NCBI GenBank assembly: GCA_023405815.1
Contig: JAEXXM010000082.1
Location: 1-64,000, forward strand
Direction: 5' to 3'
DNA length: 64,000 nt
Source of the DNA: Pseudomonadota bacterium
GTDB lineage: Bacteria; Pseudomonadota; Alphaproteobacteria; Rhizobiales; Hyphomicrobiaceae
Numbering within the stretch: position 1 is the first letter of the stretch; every line of letters starts with the position of its first letter. Positions 54,309 to 62,963 of the stretch are shown here, in pieces. A program made the position numbers and the translations under genes. Under the pieces are notes generated by a model. It did not search any database. It saw nothing but the letters and a program-made list of their open reading frames with translations, and was not told where the DNA came from.

Positions 54309-55646
54309 CTAAATTCCCGGTGCGTGTCGCGCCGTCGATGGATTGAAGTAGGCGTCGAAGCAGGCCGCGATGGAGCGCACGAAGGGGCGGCCTCGATCGG
54401 TGACGCGGAAGGCCTCGCCGTCGCTTTCGAGCAGGTGGTCCTCGTCCGCCTCGAGCAAGGCCTGTGCCTCGCGCAGAATGTCCTCGGACTGGCTGCCATA
54501 GCGCTGTCGCAGCTCGCGCGCCGGGAAGGTGAGGTCGCACATGAGGCGCTCGATGACGAAGCCCCGCATGCGGTCGTTGTCGGTCAAAGCGATGCCGCGC
54601 GCCGTGGAGAGACCATCCTCGGCGATGCGCCGGGCATACTCGGCGGTCGCCGGATGATTCTGAACGTAGCCTTGCGGCAGTCGACCGATTGCGGAAGCGC
54701 CGAATCCGATCAGGGCCTCTGCCGTGTCGGTCGTGTAGCCCTGGAAGTTGCGGGCGAGCTGGCCTTGGGCAAGCGGGTCGTCTGGAAGGGCGAAATGGTC
54801 AAGGCCGATGCGCACGTAGCCGGCGCGGGTGAGCATTCGCCCAAGACGGCTTGCCTGGCCGAAGCGCTCGACCGAATCGGGCAGGGAGGCCGTCGCGATC
54901 AGGCGCTGGTGCTTCAAACGTTCGGGAAGGTGGGCATAGCCAAATGCCGCGATGCGCGTCGGACGTAGCTCGAGCACCTTGTCGATCGTGTCCTGAAGAC
55001 TGGCGCGGGTCTGGTGCGGCAGCCCGTAAACGATGTCGACGTTGAGCGCTGCGATGCCGTGGGTGCGGAATGCTTCAGCGGCGCGCCGCGTCGTCTCGAA
55101 GGATTGGTGGCGGTTGATGGCCGCCTGCACCTTGGGATCGAAATCCTGGATGCCGAGCGACACGCGCGTGACACCGGCGCGCGCGAAGGCGGCGACGCGT
55201 GCGTTATCGAGGCCGCGCGGATCGATCTCCACGGCGAACTCGGCGGAATCGCGCACGCGGAAATGGTGGCGATGGGCCTCTGCCAGTTTTTCGATGTCGT
55301 CGGGTGCCAAGACATTGGGCGAGCCGCCGCCCCAGTGGATGTGGATCACCTCATGCTCGGCCGGGATGAGGCCGGCGATGGTCGCGATTTCGGCATGGAG
55401 CGGCGTCAGGTACTCGGCGACCGGCTCGTAGCGGCGGACGGCCTTGGTGCAGCAACCGCAGTACCAGCACAGCTCGTCGCAGAAGGGGATATGCGTATAG
55501 AGCGACAGCCGCGTGCCGGGCTGCAGCTCGGCGAGCCAAGCACGGTAGGTGTCGGGTCCGATATCGGGCGAGAAATGCGGTGCGGTGGGGTAGCTGGTGT
55601 AGCGGGGCACTGGTGCCGAGTACCGCTTCACGAGTTCGAGGCTCAT
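54309..55646 (-). CDS. hemN: Oxygen-independent coproporphyrinogen III oxidase
   Basis: A 445-residue radical SAM enzyme that makes protoporphyrinogen IX without oxygen. The cluster motif is CDELCWYCGC and the SAM-binding stretch is HWGGGSPN. Length and N-terminus (MSLELVKRYSAPVPRYTSYP) are typical of HemN. An FNR-type box lies about 80 bases upstream, fitting induction at low oxygen, when it supplies heme for the cbb3 oxidase nearby. Confidence 0.93.
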   Translation of the reverse strand: MSLELVKRYSAPVPRYTSYPTAPHFSPDIGPDTYRAWLAELQPGTRLSLYTHIPFCDELCWYCGCCTKAVRRYEPVAEYLTPLHAEIATIAGLIPAEHEVIHIHWGGGSPNVLAPDDIEKLAEAHRHHFRVRDSAEFAVEIDPRGLDNARVAAFARAGVTRVSLGIQDFDPKVQAAINRHQSFETTRRAAEAFRTHGIAALNVDIVYGLPHQTRASLQDTIDKVLELRPTRIAAFGYAHLPERLKHQRLIATASLPDSVERFGQASRLGRMLTRAGYVRIGLDHFALPDDPLAQGQLARNFQGYTTDTAEALIGFGASAIGRLPQGYVQNHPATAEYARRIAEDGLSTARGIALTDNDRMRGFVIERLMCDLTFPARELRQRYGSQSEDILREAQALLEADEDHLLESDGEAFRVTDRGRPFVRSIAACFDAYFNPSTARHAPGI

Positions 55647-55720
55647 GGAGTTAACCGTGCTATTTCGTGCCGACGTTGTCGGTTTGCGATGGAAGCTAGT
55701 GCGGCGCCTTCGCGTGCCAT

Positions 55721-55734
55721 TTGACGCCGATCAA
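55721..55734. promoter_or_regulatory. FNR/FixK-type box upstream of hemN
   Basis: TTGACGCCGATCAA fits TTGAT-N4-ATCAA with one difference. It is centred 81 bases upstream of the hemN start codon, a sensible position for activation. A FixK-like gene lies 0.8 kb away. Confidence 0.75.
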
Positions 55735-55801
55735 GTGGGGGTGCCGAGTGCCAATGCGACGCACCGGTCGGAGCTGCCGCGGGGTGTTGAAGGCCCCTGC
55801 G

Positions 55802-56356
55802 TCAGTGCACGCGGCCGCCACCAAGGTGGGGATAGGGGGGGGAGCCATTGCGCAGCAAGTTGAGCGGAAATCGCAGGTTCGGCCTGGTCTTGGACCACTT
55901 CTCGCAAAGCGTGCGCTCGGCGTCAGAGAACACCTCCGGCAACAGATCATTGAGCTGGAAGTCAAACTCTAAGTGGGACAGGCGCAGTTCGTGCGTGCGC
56001 CTCAACAGAGATTCTAGGCCGTCGGCGGTCTTGTGGCCGGGGCCAAGCAACTCCTCCAGATGGTGACCAATCTCGGCATGCAGCTTTGCCAGGTGGACGT
56101 GCTCGCAGTGGCGGCTTTGGAGCAGGTCCTTGATCGTGCTGCCGTGCCGGCTGACAAGGATAGGGAACACCACTTCGTCCTGGAAGCTGACGTGCTCAGT
56201 CCAGCTCGCCTCCAGCGTCCGCGTCAGAATGCGCACGATGCGGCGGTCACCGCCGGCGGCCAGTGCGTCGGCAACGGCCAAAAGCGCATGGCTGATCTCC
56301 TTCTGGAGGCGGGCGTCCGCAAGGACCTGGTCGCGAATGTCAGTGCACGTTTTCAT
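55802..56356 (-). CDS. Hemerythrin-like HHE-domain protein
   Basis: A 184-residue four-helix protein. The iron-ligand pattern is visible as H in EHVSFQDEVVFP, HCEHVHLAKLHAEIG and HLEFDFQLND. Such proteins bind a di-iron centre and sense or store O2 or NO. Length is normal for a free-standing cytoplasmic HHE protein. It is divergent to the FixK-like regulator with an FNR-type box between them, and next to hemN, consistent with a role in low-oxygen or nitrosative physiology. Confidence 0.8.
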   Translation of the reverse strand: MKTCTDIRDQVLADARLQKEISHALLAVADALAAGGDRRIVRILTRTLEASWTEHVSFQDEVVFPILVSRHGSTIKDLLQSRHCEHVHLAKLHAEIGHHLEELLGPGHKTADGLESLLRRTHELRLSHLEFDFQLNDLLPEVFSDAERTLCEKWSKTRPNLRFPLNLLRNGSPPYPHLGGGRVH

Positions 56357-56391
56357 CCCGGCAGGGTAGGGCCCCAGCAGGCGCCGACGCT

Positions 56392-56405
56392 TTGATAAAA
56401 ATCAT
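56392..56405. promoter_or_regulatory. FNR/FixK-type box between hemerythrin and regulator genes
   Basis: TTGATAAAAATCAT matches TTGAT-N4-ATCAA except the last base. It is 36 bases upstream of the hemerythrin start and about 130 upstream of the FixK-like start, so it could control either or both. Confidence 0.72.
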
Positions 56406-56533
56406 CGGAGCGGCCTTGTCCCTAGCGACTGTTACACTCTCTTACAAAACGTCACGCGCCCGGCATAACGGTGCGGCAGGGGTGCCGTTTAATCCGTTCA
56501 ACGATCACAGACGATCCAGGACGGAGAAGACGA

Positions 56534-57217
56534 ATGCTTGCGGTGCACCCCAATCAGGCCGTCGACGTCTCTCGCTCTCTGTCGGCGCCCGCGGCCGGCT
56601 CTCTCGATGAGCGCATGTCTCACGCGGCAGTCCGCCGACTGGTCGCCAAGGAGCACGTGTTCTGCGAGGGGGACGACCGGGATCACGTGTTCCGGGGCGA
56701 GGACGGGGTGATCGCGGTTTACAAGACCTTGCCGGATGGCCGGCGCCAGATCATCGACTTTGCCTATCCAGGCGATCTTATCGGGCTTGGCGTGCTCGGC
56801 GAGCACGTCCTTAGTGCTCAGGCGACGGTGCCGTCGCGCGTGCGCTGCCTTTCGGCCAGCGCTCTCGAGCGCATGGCGGAGTCCGACGCCAGCCTCGCCC
56901 TCAAGCTTTACAAGTCCGTATGCCAGGAGCTTGCGGCCACGCGCAGCCTGTTGGTCACGGTTGGGCAGCGCAGTGCCATCGAGCGCGTTGCCGCGTTCCT
57001 CGTCGCGCTGCACCGGCGCACGGCTTCGGCCAATTCCACGGCGATCAAGCTGGCGATGCGTCGGAGCGATATCGCCGATCTTCTCGGCCTGACCATCGAA
57101 ACCGTCAGCCGCACGCTTACGAAGCTGCGGACGATGGGCGTTATCGATATCGAGCAGGGTGGCACGCGCGTGCAGCTCATCGATCTACCGCGCCTCATCG
57201 ATCTGGCGAACGAGTAG
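56534..57217 (+). CDS. fixK: Crp/Fnr-family regulator, FixK-like
   Basis: A 227-residue regulator with an N-terminal cyclic-nucleotide-binding-like barrel and a C-terminal HTH. The recognition helix carries E189, S192 and R193 (ETVSRTLTKLR), the FNR-type set that reads TTGAT. The cysteine cluster of FNR is absent (isolated cysteines at 44, 105 and 130), so it does not sense oxygen through iron-sulfur as FNR does; it is FixK-like. The start at 56534 follows GGAG. It lies upstream of the cbb3 operon, whose leader holds two candidate boxes. Confidence 0.85.
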   Translation: MLAVHPNQAVDVSRSLSAPAAGSLDERMSHAAVRRLVAKEHVFCEGDDRDHVFRGEDGVIAVYKTLPDGRRQIIDFAYPGDLIGLGVLGEHVLSAQATVPSRVRCLSASALERMAESDASLALKLYKSVCQELAATRSLLVTVGQRSAIERVAAFLVALHRRTASANSTAIKLAMRRSDIADLLGLTIETVSRTLTKLRTMGVIDIEQGGTRVQLIDLPRLIDLANE

Positions 57218-57375
57218 TATCCAGCCTCACGTCCCGTAGGCAGGATGATCCGGCGTCACCGATCCCAACCGGTGGCGCCGTTTCTCTGTCTTGGCCAGGT
57301 AATCAGGTTGCGTCAAACTCGGCCGGCTTGACGAGCGACGGAGCGCATTGGCGCGTGTGTGCGCCGCAGCGCAAT

Positions 57376-57389
57376 TTGATTGAACTCAA
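57376..57389. promoter_or_regulatory. FNR/FixK-type box, distal
   Basis: TTGATTGAACTCAA fits TTGAT-N4-ATCAA with one difference. It lies 142 bases upstream of the ccoN start, 82 bases from the proximal box (centre to centre). Confidence 0.6.
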
Positions 57390-57457
57390 ACAGTGACTAA
57401 AGGGCGGGGCTCCGGAAGGAGAAAGTACGGAAAATTGGCTGCGCATTCGTCGCAGAC

Positions 57458-57471
57458 TTGATCCCCGTCAA
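57458..57471. promoter_or_regulatory. FNR/FixK-type box, proximal to ccoN
   Basis: TTGATCCCCGTCAA fits TTGAT-N4-ATCAA with one difference and sits about 66 bases (centre) before the ccoN start, so a promoter with activator at -41.5 fits. Confidence 0.75.
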
Positions 57472-57530
57472 TGGGGTTCCGGGCTCCCCGCACCTATCGT
57501 TTACCGTCTGGGAGAGACGAGGGTTTGACG

Positions 57531-59195
57531 ATGAAGGCAACCAGCGAAGAGGTGATCGCTCTATCAGGCGCGACGGCAACCATAGTGGCGGTTCTCATAG
57601 CCGCCGTCGGTGCCTTGCTCGCGCTGTTCGGGCAAGATGAAGTCATACGTCTGCACGGGGTGCTGTTCCTAATAGCGGCTGCTGTTGCAGGCTACTACGT
57701 GCTGTCCAATCCGCGCGCCGGCGGCCCCGACGAGCAAGCGCACTACATGGACGGGCCAATCAAGTTTGCCACCGTAGCTGCGGTAATGTGGGGGCTCGTC
57801 GGCTTCCTCGTCGGCGATATCATCGCTTGGCAACTTGCTTTTCCAGTTCTGAACTTCGACCTCCCGTGGACGAACTTCGGCCGCTTGCGGCCGGTGCACA
57901 CGTCCGCGGTCATCTTCGCTTTCGGCGGCAACGTTCTGCTCGCGACGTCGCTGTACGTCGTGCAACGGACCAGCCGGGCGCGCATCGCCGGCTACTGGGC
58001 GCCGTGGTTCGTCGTTTGGGGCTATCAGCTGTTCATCGTGCTCGCCGCCTCCGGCTACGTGCTGGGCGTCACCGAGGGGAGGGAGTATGCGGAGCCGGAA
58101 TGGTATGTCGACCTGTGGTTGACGATCGTATGGGTCGTCTACCTCCTCGTCTTCCTCGGCACGCTGTGGAAGCGGCGCGAGCCGCACATCTACGTGGCGA
58201 ACTGGTTCTACCTCGCGTTTATCGTGACGATCGCGATGCTGCACATCGTGAACAACCTGGCGATCCCGGTGTCCTTCCTTGGTGCGAAGAGCTACTCGCT
58301 GTTCTCGGGTGTCCAGGATGCGATGACGCAGTGGTGGTACGGCCATAACGCGGTCGGCTTCTTCCTTACGGCCGGCTTCCTCGGGATCATGTACTACTTC
58401 ATCCCGAAGCGCGTGGAGCGCCCGGTCTACTCCTATCGCCTGTCGATCGTGCACTTCTGGTCGCTGATCTTCCTCTACATCTGGGCGGGTCCGCACCATC
58501 TGCATTACACCGCGCTGCCCGACTGGGCGCAGACGCTCGGCATGACGTTCTCGATCATGCTGTGGATGCCCTCTTGGGGCGGCATGATCAACGGCCTGAT
58601 GACGCTGTCGGGTGCCTGGGATCGTCTGCGCACCGATCCGGTCGTGCGCCTGCTCGTGGTGTCGGTCGCCTTCTACGGCATGTCGACCTTCGAGGGCCCG
58701 CTCATGTCGATCAAGTCGGTCAACTCGCTTTCGCACTACACCGACTGGACCGTTGGCCACGTGCACTCGGGTGCGCTCGGCTGGGTGGGCATGGTGTCGT
58801 TCGGTGCCATCTACTGCCTCGTTCCGTGGCTGTGGAAACGGCGCGGCCTCTACTCGCTGCGTCTCGTCGAGTGGCACTTCTGGACCGCGACGGTGGGCAT
58901 CGTCCTCTACATCTCGGCGATGTGGGTGTCGGGCATCACGCAGGGCCTCATGTGGCGCGCGTACGATAACCTCGGCTTCCTCAAGTACTCCTTCGTCGAG
59001 ACGGTCGAGGCGATGCACTGGCCGTACGTGATCCGTGCCACGGGCGGTCTGCTGTTCGTCCTCGGTGCGGTGTTCATGGCCATCAACGTATGGCGGACGA
59101 TCCGCGGCGAGGTTTCATCCGACATTGCCGAACAGCCGGAAACGGCGGCGGCGCCTGAGCTGCGCCACGTAGCTGCAGCCATGCCTGCCGAGTGA
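57531..59195 (+). CDS. ccoN: cbb3-type cytochrome c oxidase subunit I
   Basis: A 554-residue heme-copper oxidase of the C family, the catalytic subunit of the high-affinity terminal oxidase. About 12 or more membrane spans are visible. The histidines that bind heme and copper occur in WWYGHNAVGFFLT, WAGPHHLHYTALP and SHYTDWTVGHVHSGALGW. The start at 57531 follows GAGAGACGAGGG. It is first in ccoNOQP-ccoGHI. FixK-type boxes are in the leader. Confidence 0.96.
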   Translation: MKATSEEVIALSGATATIVAVLIAAVGALLALFGQDEVIRLHGVLFLIAAAVAGYYVLSNPRAGGPDEQAHYMDGPIKFATVAAVMWGLVGFLVGDIIAWQLAFPVLNFDLPWTNFGRLRPVHTSAVIFAFGGNVLLATSLYVVQRTSRARIAGYWAPWFVVWGYQLFIVLAASGYVLGVTEGREYAEPEWYVDLWLTIVWVVYLLVFLGTLWKRREPHIYVANWFYLAFIVTIAMLHIVNNLAIPVSFLGAKSYSLFSGVQDAMTQWWYGHNAVGFFLTAGFLGIMYYFIPKRVERPVYSYRLSIVHFWSLIFLYIWAGPHHLHYTALPDWAQTLGMTFSIMLWMPSWGGMINGLMTLSGAWDRLRTDPVVRLLVVSVAFYGMSTFEGPLMSIKSVNSLSHYTDWTVGHVHSGALGWVGMVSFGAIYCLVPWLWKRRGLYSLRLVEWHFWTATVGIVLYISAMWVSGITQGLMWRAYDNLGFLKYSFVETVEAMHWPYVIRATGGLLFVLGAVFMAINVWRTIRGEVSSDIAEQPETAAAPELRHVAAAMPAE

Positions 59196-59203
59196 GGGGA
59201 GCC

Positions 59204-59932
59204 ATGAAGCACGATTTCTTCGAGAAGAACTCTTTGGTGCTGTTGATCGGCATCCTCGTCGTGGTGTCGATCGGCGGCCTGGTGGAGATCGCTCCCTTGT
59301 TCCTGCTCAACTCGACCATCGAGAAGGTGCAGGGCATGCGGCCGTACTCTCCGCTCGAGCTCGCGGGGCGCGACATCTACATCCGCGAGGGCTGCTACAA
59401 CTGCCACTCGCAGATGATACGCTCGCTGCGCGACGAGGTGGAACGGTACGGTCACTACAGCCTCGCCGCCGAGAGCATGTACGATCATCCGTTTCAATGG
59501 GGCTCGAAGCGTACCGGTCCCGATCTCGCGCGCGTCGGCGGCAAGTACTCCGACAACTGGCACGTCGATCATATGCGCAATCCGCGCTCGGTCGTGCCGG
59601 AGTCGGTGATGCCTGGGTATCCATTCCTCGAGGAGCGCAAGCTCGACTACTCGGACATCGCAGCACGCATGCAGGCGCTGCGGATCGCGGGTGTGCCCTA
59701 CAGCGACGAGATGATCGAGAAGGCAAAGGCTGACGTCGCGGCGCAGATATCGCCCGACAGCGCCGAGGCCAAATCGCTCGTCGAGCGCTACCCGAAGGCG
59801 CAGGTGCGCAAGTTCGACGGCGTTGCGGGGGGCGATCCGAGCGAGCTCGATGCGCTCGTCGCCTATCTGCAGATGCTGGGAACGCTGGTCGACTTCGCCA
59901 AGTTCGATGCAGCCGGACCCAATCTTCGGTGA
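59204..59932 (+). CDS. ccoO: cbb3-type cytochrome c oxidase subunit II (mono-heme)
   Basis: A 242-residue membrane-anchored c-type cytochrome. One N-terminal span (about 10-30) precedes the heme motif in EGCYNCHSQM. It passes electrons to CcoN. The ATG at 59204 has GGGGAG two bases upstream; a GTG at 59192 overlapping the ccoN stop is an alternative. It is followed by ccoQ after nine bases. Confidence 0.95.
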   Translation: MKHDFFEKNSLVLLIGILVVVSIGGLVEIAPLFLLNSTIEKVQGMRPYSPLELAGRDIYIREGCYNCHSQMIRSLRDEVERYGHYSLAAESMYDHPFQWGSKRTGPDLARVGGKYSDNWHVDHMRNPRSVVPESVMPGYPFLEERKLDYSDIAARMQALRIAGVPYSDEMIEKAKADVAAQISPDSAEAKSLVERYPKAQVRKFDGVAGGDPSELDALVAYLQMLGTLVDFAKFDAAGPNLR

Positions 59933-59941
59933 GGCAGGGCC

Positions 59942-60118
59942 ATGTCATATCAAGCCGCAACAGTCCTTTCGCAGACCGTTGCACTGGTTCTCTTCGTCAG
60001 TCTGTTCGTAGCCGTCATCGCCTACGTTTTCTGGCCAGGGAACAAGAAGAAGTTTGACGAGGCGGCACGGGTGCCACTCGACGACAAGAACGACGAACCG
60101 GAGGGAGACGGTCGATGA
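59942..60118 (+). CDS. ccoQ: cbb3-type oxidase small subunit CcoQ
   Basis: A 58-residue protein with one membrane span (about 8-32) and a charged tail (KKKFDEAARVPLDDKND). It stabilises the complex in other organisms. It begins nine bases after ccoO and overlaps ccoP by four bases (ATGA at 60115-60118). It is short and easily missed, but its position and length are typical. Confidence 0.9.
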   Translation: MSYQAATVLSQTVALVLFVSLFVAVIAYVFWPGNKKKFDEAARVPLDDKNDEPEGDGR

Positions 60119-60987
60119 CGAGCAAGGATATTGACAGCGTCACCGGCGTTGAGACGACCGGTCACGTCTGGGACGGCGATCTCAAAGAGCTGAACAAGCC
60201 GCTGCCGCGCTGGTGGCTGTACGTTCTCTACGCCACCATCATCTGGGCGATCGGGTACTGGATCGTCTACCCAACGTGGCCGCTATTGAACGGCGAGTAC
60301 ACCAAGGGCGTCTTGGACTACAGCCAGCGTGGCGAGGTCACCCAAGAGGTCGCTGCCGCCAAGGCGGCGCAGGCGAAGTACTTCGAGCAGATCGCGGCGA
60401 CGCCGGTCGGCGAGATCGAGAAGAACCAGGAGCTGCTGCCGTTCGTCATGGCCGGCGGCGCAGCGGTGTTCGGCGACAACTGCGGTCCTTGCCACGGCAA
60501 GGGCGGCGGAGGCGCGATTGGTTACCCGAACCTCAACGACGACGATTGGCTGTGGGGCGGCACGCCAGAGGCGATCGAGCGCACGATTCAATTCGGCATC
60601 CGCTCGGGTCATGCCGAGGCCCGCGACATGGCGATGCCCCGCTTCGGTCTTGACGGTATCTTGAAGCCCGCCGAAATATCAGATGCAGCGCAATTCGTGC
60701 TGTCGCTTTCCGGTAAGTCGAACGATCCGGCGGCGGCCGAGCGCGGCAAGAAGATCTTCGCCGACAACTGCGCCGCGTGTCACGGCGAAGAGGGCAAGGG
60801 CAACCCAGAAATGGGTGCACCCAACCTGACGGATGGCATCTGGCTCTATGGCGGCAAGCTGGCCGACATCGAGAAGACGATCGAGACCGGAAGGGGCGGC
60901 GTCATGCCATACTGGACCGGACGCCTCGATCCCGTAACGATCAAGATGCTGGCCGCATACGTGCACTCGTTGGGTGGCGGCAAGTAG
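60115..60987 (+). CDS. ccoP: cbb3-type cytochrome c oxidase subunit III (di-heme)
   Basis: A 290-residue c-type cytochrome with an N-terminal span (about 34-55) and two heme motifs, CGPCHGKG and CAACHGEE. It receives electrons from soluble cytochrome c or the bc1 complex. The overlap with ccoQ fixes the start. The order ccoNOQP is the standard one. Confidence 0.96.
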   Translation: MTSKDIDSVTGVETTGHVWDGDLKELNKPLPRWWLYVLYATIIWAIGYWIVYPTWPLLNGEYTKGVLDYSQRGEVTQEVAAAKAAQAKYFEQIAATPVGEIEKNQELLPFVMAGGAAVFGDNCGPCHGKGGGGAIGYPNLNDDDWLWGGTPEAIERTIQFGIRSGHAEARDMAMPRFGLDGILKPAEISDAAQFVLSLSGKSNDPAAAERGKKIFADNCAACHGEEGKGNPEMGAPNLTDGIWLYGGKLADIEKTIETGRGGVMPYWTGRLDPVTIKMLAAYVHSLGGGK

Positions 60988-61012
60988 GATCCCTCACTGG
61001 CGAGATTCGCCT

Positions 61013-62464
61013 ATGAACATGATGAATCGAACGAGCGACATCGCCGTATCAGGAGTTAGCGGCTACGCCGGGCGCCAGAAGGTCTACCCGAAGCTGGCGC
61101 ACGGGACGTTCCGCAAGCTCAAATGGGCTGTGATGATCGTTACGCTCGGCATCTACTACCTGCTGCCATGGGTCCGCTGGGATCGCGGACCCAATCTGCC
61201 GGACCAGGCCTTCCTTCTCGATTTTGCCCATCAGCGTCTGTTCTTCGGCCCGATCGAGATATGGGCTCAGGAGCTCTACTACGTCACCGGGCTGCTGATC
61301 CTGTCAGCGCTGGGACTGTTCCTCGTCACGGCGCTCGCCGGCCGCGTATGGTGCGGTTATGCGTGCCCGCAGACGGTGTGGACAGACCTGATGATTGCGG
61401 TGGAGCGCATCTGGCAGGGAGATCGCAACGCACGCATTCGGCTCGACCAGGGCCCGTGGACGTTCGAGAAGATCTGGAAGAAGTCGGGAACGCATCTCAC
61501 CTGGCTTCTCATCGGCGTCGCCACCGGTGGCGCGCTGGTCTTCTATTTCCGCGACGCACCTACATTGGCGCGGGAGCTCATCACCGGCGAAGCGCCGACG
61601 GTGGCTTACGTGTTTCTCGCCATTTTCACCGGCACGACCTATCTGCTCGGCGGCGTGGCGCGGGAGCAGGTCTGCATCTACATGTGCCCCTGGCCGCGCA
61701 TCCAGGGGGCCATGTTCGACCTCGACTCGCTGCTCGTATCGTATCGGGACTGGCGCGGTGAGCCGCGCGGCCCGCACAAGAAGGGGCAGAGCTGGGAAGG
61801 TCGTGGCGACTGTGTCGACTGCACGGCGTGCGTGACCGTCTGCCCGATGGGCATCGACATTCGCAACGGCTCGCAGCTCGAATGCATCCAATGTGCGCTT
61901 TGCATCGACGCTTGCGATGAGATCATGGAGCGTGTCGGACGGCCAAAAGGGCTGATCGCCTATGACACCTTCCGCAATCTCGAAGCGCCGACGCATGATA
62001 AGCGAATCCCGGTTCGGCTCGTCAGGCCGCGGACACTGATCTATTCCGCATTGATTCTGCTCGTCAGCGGCGTGATGCTCACGGCTTGGCTCTATCGCGC
62101 CGAGCTGGAGGTCAACGTTCTGCACGACCGCAATCCGATGTTCGTGCAGCTTTCCGACGGAAGCTTGCGTAACGGCTACGTCGTGAAGCTGCTCAACAAG
62201 GAGCACGATGTGCGCCGCTTGCGTCTCGAGCTGTCGGGTCTCGACGGCGCGCGCATGCAGGTGGTCGGGTTCCAGGACGAGAAGCCGGTCATCGACATCG
62301 TTCCCGACAATCTCAGGGCGTTGAAGGTCTACGTCACGGTGCCGGCGGCACTGCGCGACAAGCTTTCCGGCTCTGCTACGCCGTTCCGCTTTGCGGTGGT
62401 CGATGCGGTAGATGGATCGACGCTATATCACGACGCGACGTTCCGAGGGCCCAATCATGACTGA
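61013..62464 (+). CDS. ccoG: CcoG/FixG copper-reductase-like ferredoxin protein
   Basis: A 483-residue membrane protein with several spans and two 4Fe-4S motifs (CVDCTACVTVCP and CIQCALCIDACD). CcoG is a cupric reductase needed for loading copper into cbb3 oxidase. The start at 61013 is chosen; the longer frame from 60974 overlaps ccoP. It precedes ccoH, which overlaps its stop by eight bases. Confidence 0.92.
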   Translation: MNMMNRTSDIAVSGVSGYAGRQKVYPKLAHGTFRKLKWAVMIVTLGIYYLLPWVRWDRGPNLPDQAFLLDFAHQRLFFGPIEIWAQELYYVTGLLILSALGLFLVTALAGRVWCGYACPQTVWTDLMIAVERIWQGDRNARIRLDQGPWTFEKIWKKSGTHLTWLLIGVATGGALVFYFRDAPTLARELITGEAPTVAYVFLAIFTGTTYLLGGVAREQVCIYMCPWPRIQGAMFDLDSLLVSYRDWRGEPRGPHKKGQSWEGRGDCVDCTACVTVCPMGIDIRNGSQLECIQCALCIDACDEIMERVGRPKGLIAYDTFRNLEAPTHDKRIPVRLVRPRTLIYSALILLVSGVMLTAWLYRAELEVNVLHDRNPMFVQLSDGSLRNGYVVKLLNKEHDVRRLRLELSGLDGARMQVVGFQDEKPVIDIVPDNLRALKVYVTVPAALRDKLSGSATPFRFAVVDAVDGSTLYHDATFRGPNHD

Positions 62465-62963
62465 AGCCAATGGTGCACCCAAGAAGGGCATTCGCGGCCG
62501 TCACGTCCTGATGATACTCGTCGGCTTCTTCGCCACGGTCGCTGCCGTCGACGGCTTCATGATCTACCGGGCGGTCTCGACGTTCGGCGGCGTCGAGACG
62601 CCGGACGCCTACCGCAAGGGCATCGCCTACAACGAGAGCATCGCCAAGGATGCCCAGCAATCGCTGCTCGGCTGGAAGGACGAGGTCAAGGTCGTCGGCG
62701 TGCCCCAGCGGCTGCAGGTGGCTCTGCGTGACCAGGCTGAGGGCGCCGTTGCCGGCAAACATGTCGTCGCGACTGTCGGGCGCCCTGCCACCGATCGCTA
62801 CGATCTGAAGCTTACGCTGGCCGAGACCGCCCCGGGACTCTATGAAGCGGCTCTTCCCGCCGCGGGCGAGGGAGCGTGGATCGTCGATCTCAGCGCTTAT
62901 GATGGAGGCAGCTCCGGCGAGCCTGTATACCAGGCGCGGAGGCGCGCATGGATCGGACCTTAA
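62457..62963 (+). CDS. ccoH: FixH/CcoH assembly protein
   Basis: A 168-residue membrane-anchored protein with one span (about 14-38). The family's FxFxxYR-like region appears as MIYRAVSTFGGVETPDAYRKG. CcoH is needed for cbb3 assembly. The start lies inside the ccoG end (8-base overlap), and the stop overlaps the ccoI start by 16 bases. Confidence 0.87.
   Translation: MTEANGAPKKGIRGRHVLMILVGFFATVAAVDGFMIYRAVSTFGGVETPDAYRKGIAYNESIAKDAQQSLLGWKDEVKVVGVPQRLQVALRDQAEGAVAGKHVVATVGRPATDRYDLKLTLAETAPGLYEAALPAAGEGAWIVDLSAYDGGSSGEPVYQARRRAWIGP

Larger units (their letters stand above)
57218..57530. other. Leader region of the cbb3 operon
   Basis: A 313-base stretch between the FixK-like gene and ccoN. 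It carries two FNR/FixK-type boxes (57376-57389 and 57458-57471). No gene was recognised. The downstream box is 60 to 73 bases before the ccoN start, a good place for activation. Confidence 0.6.

Noticed and set aside
57669..59018. 449-residue minus-strand frame across ccoN
   Set aside because: Antisense shadow; charged, low-complexity composition and no start signal.
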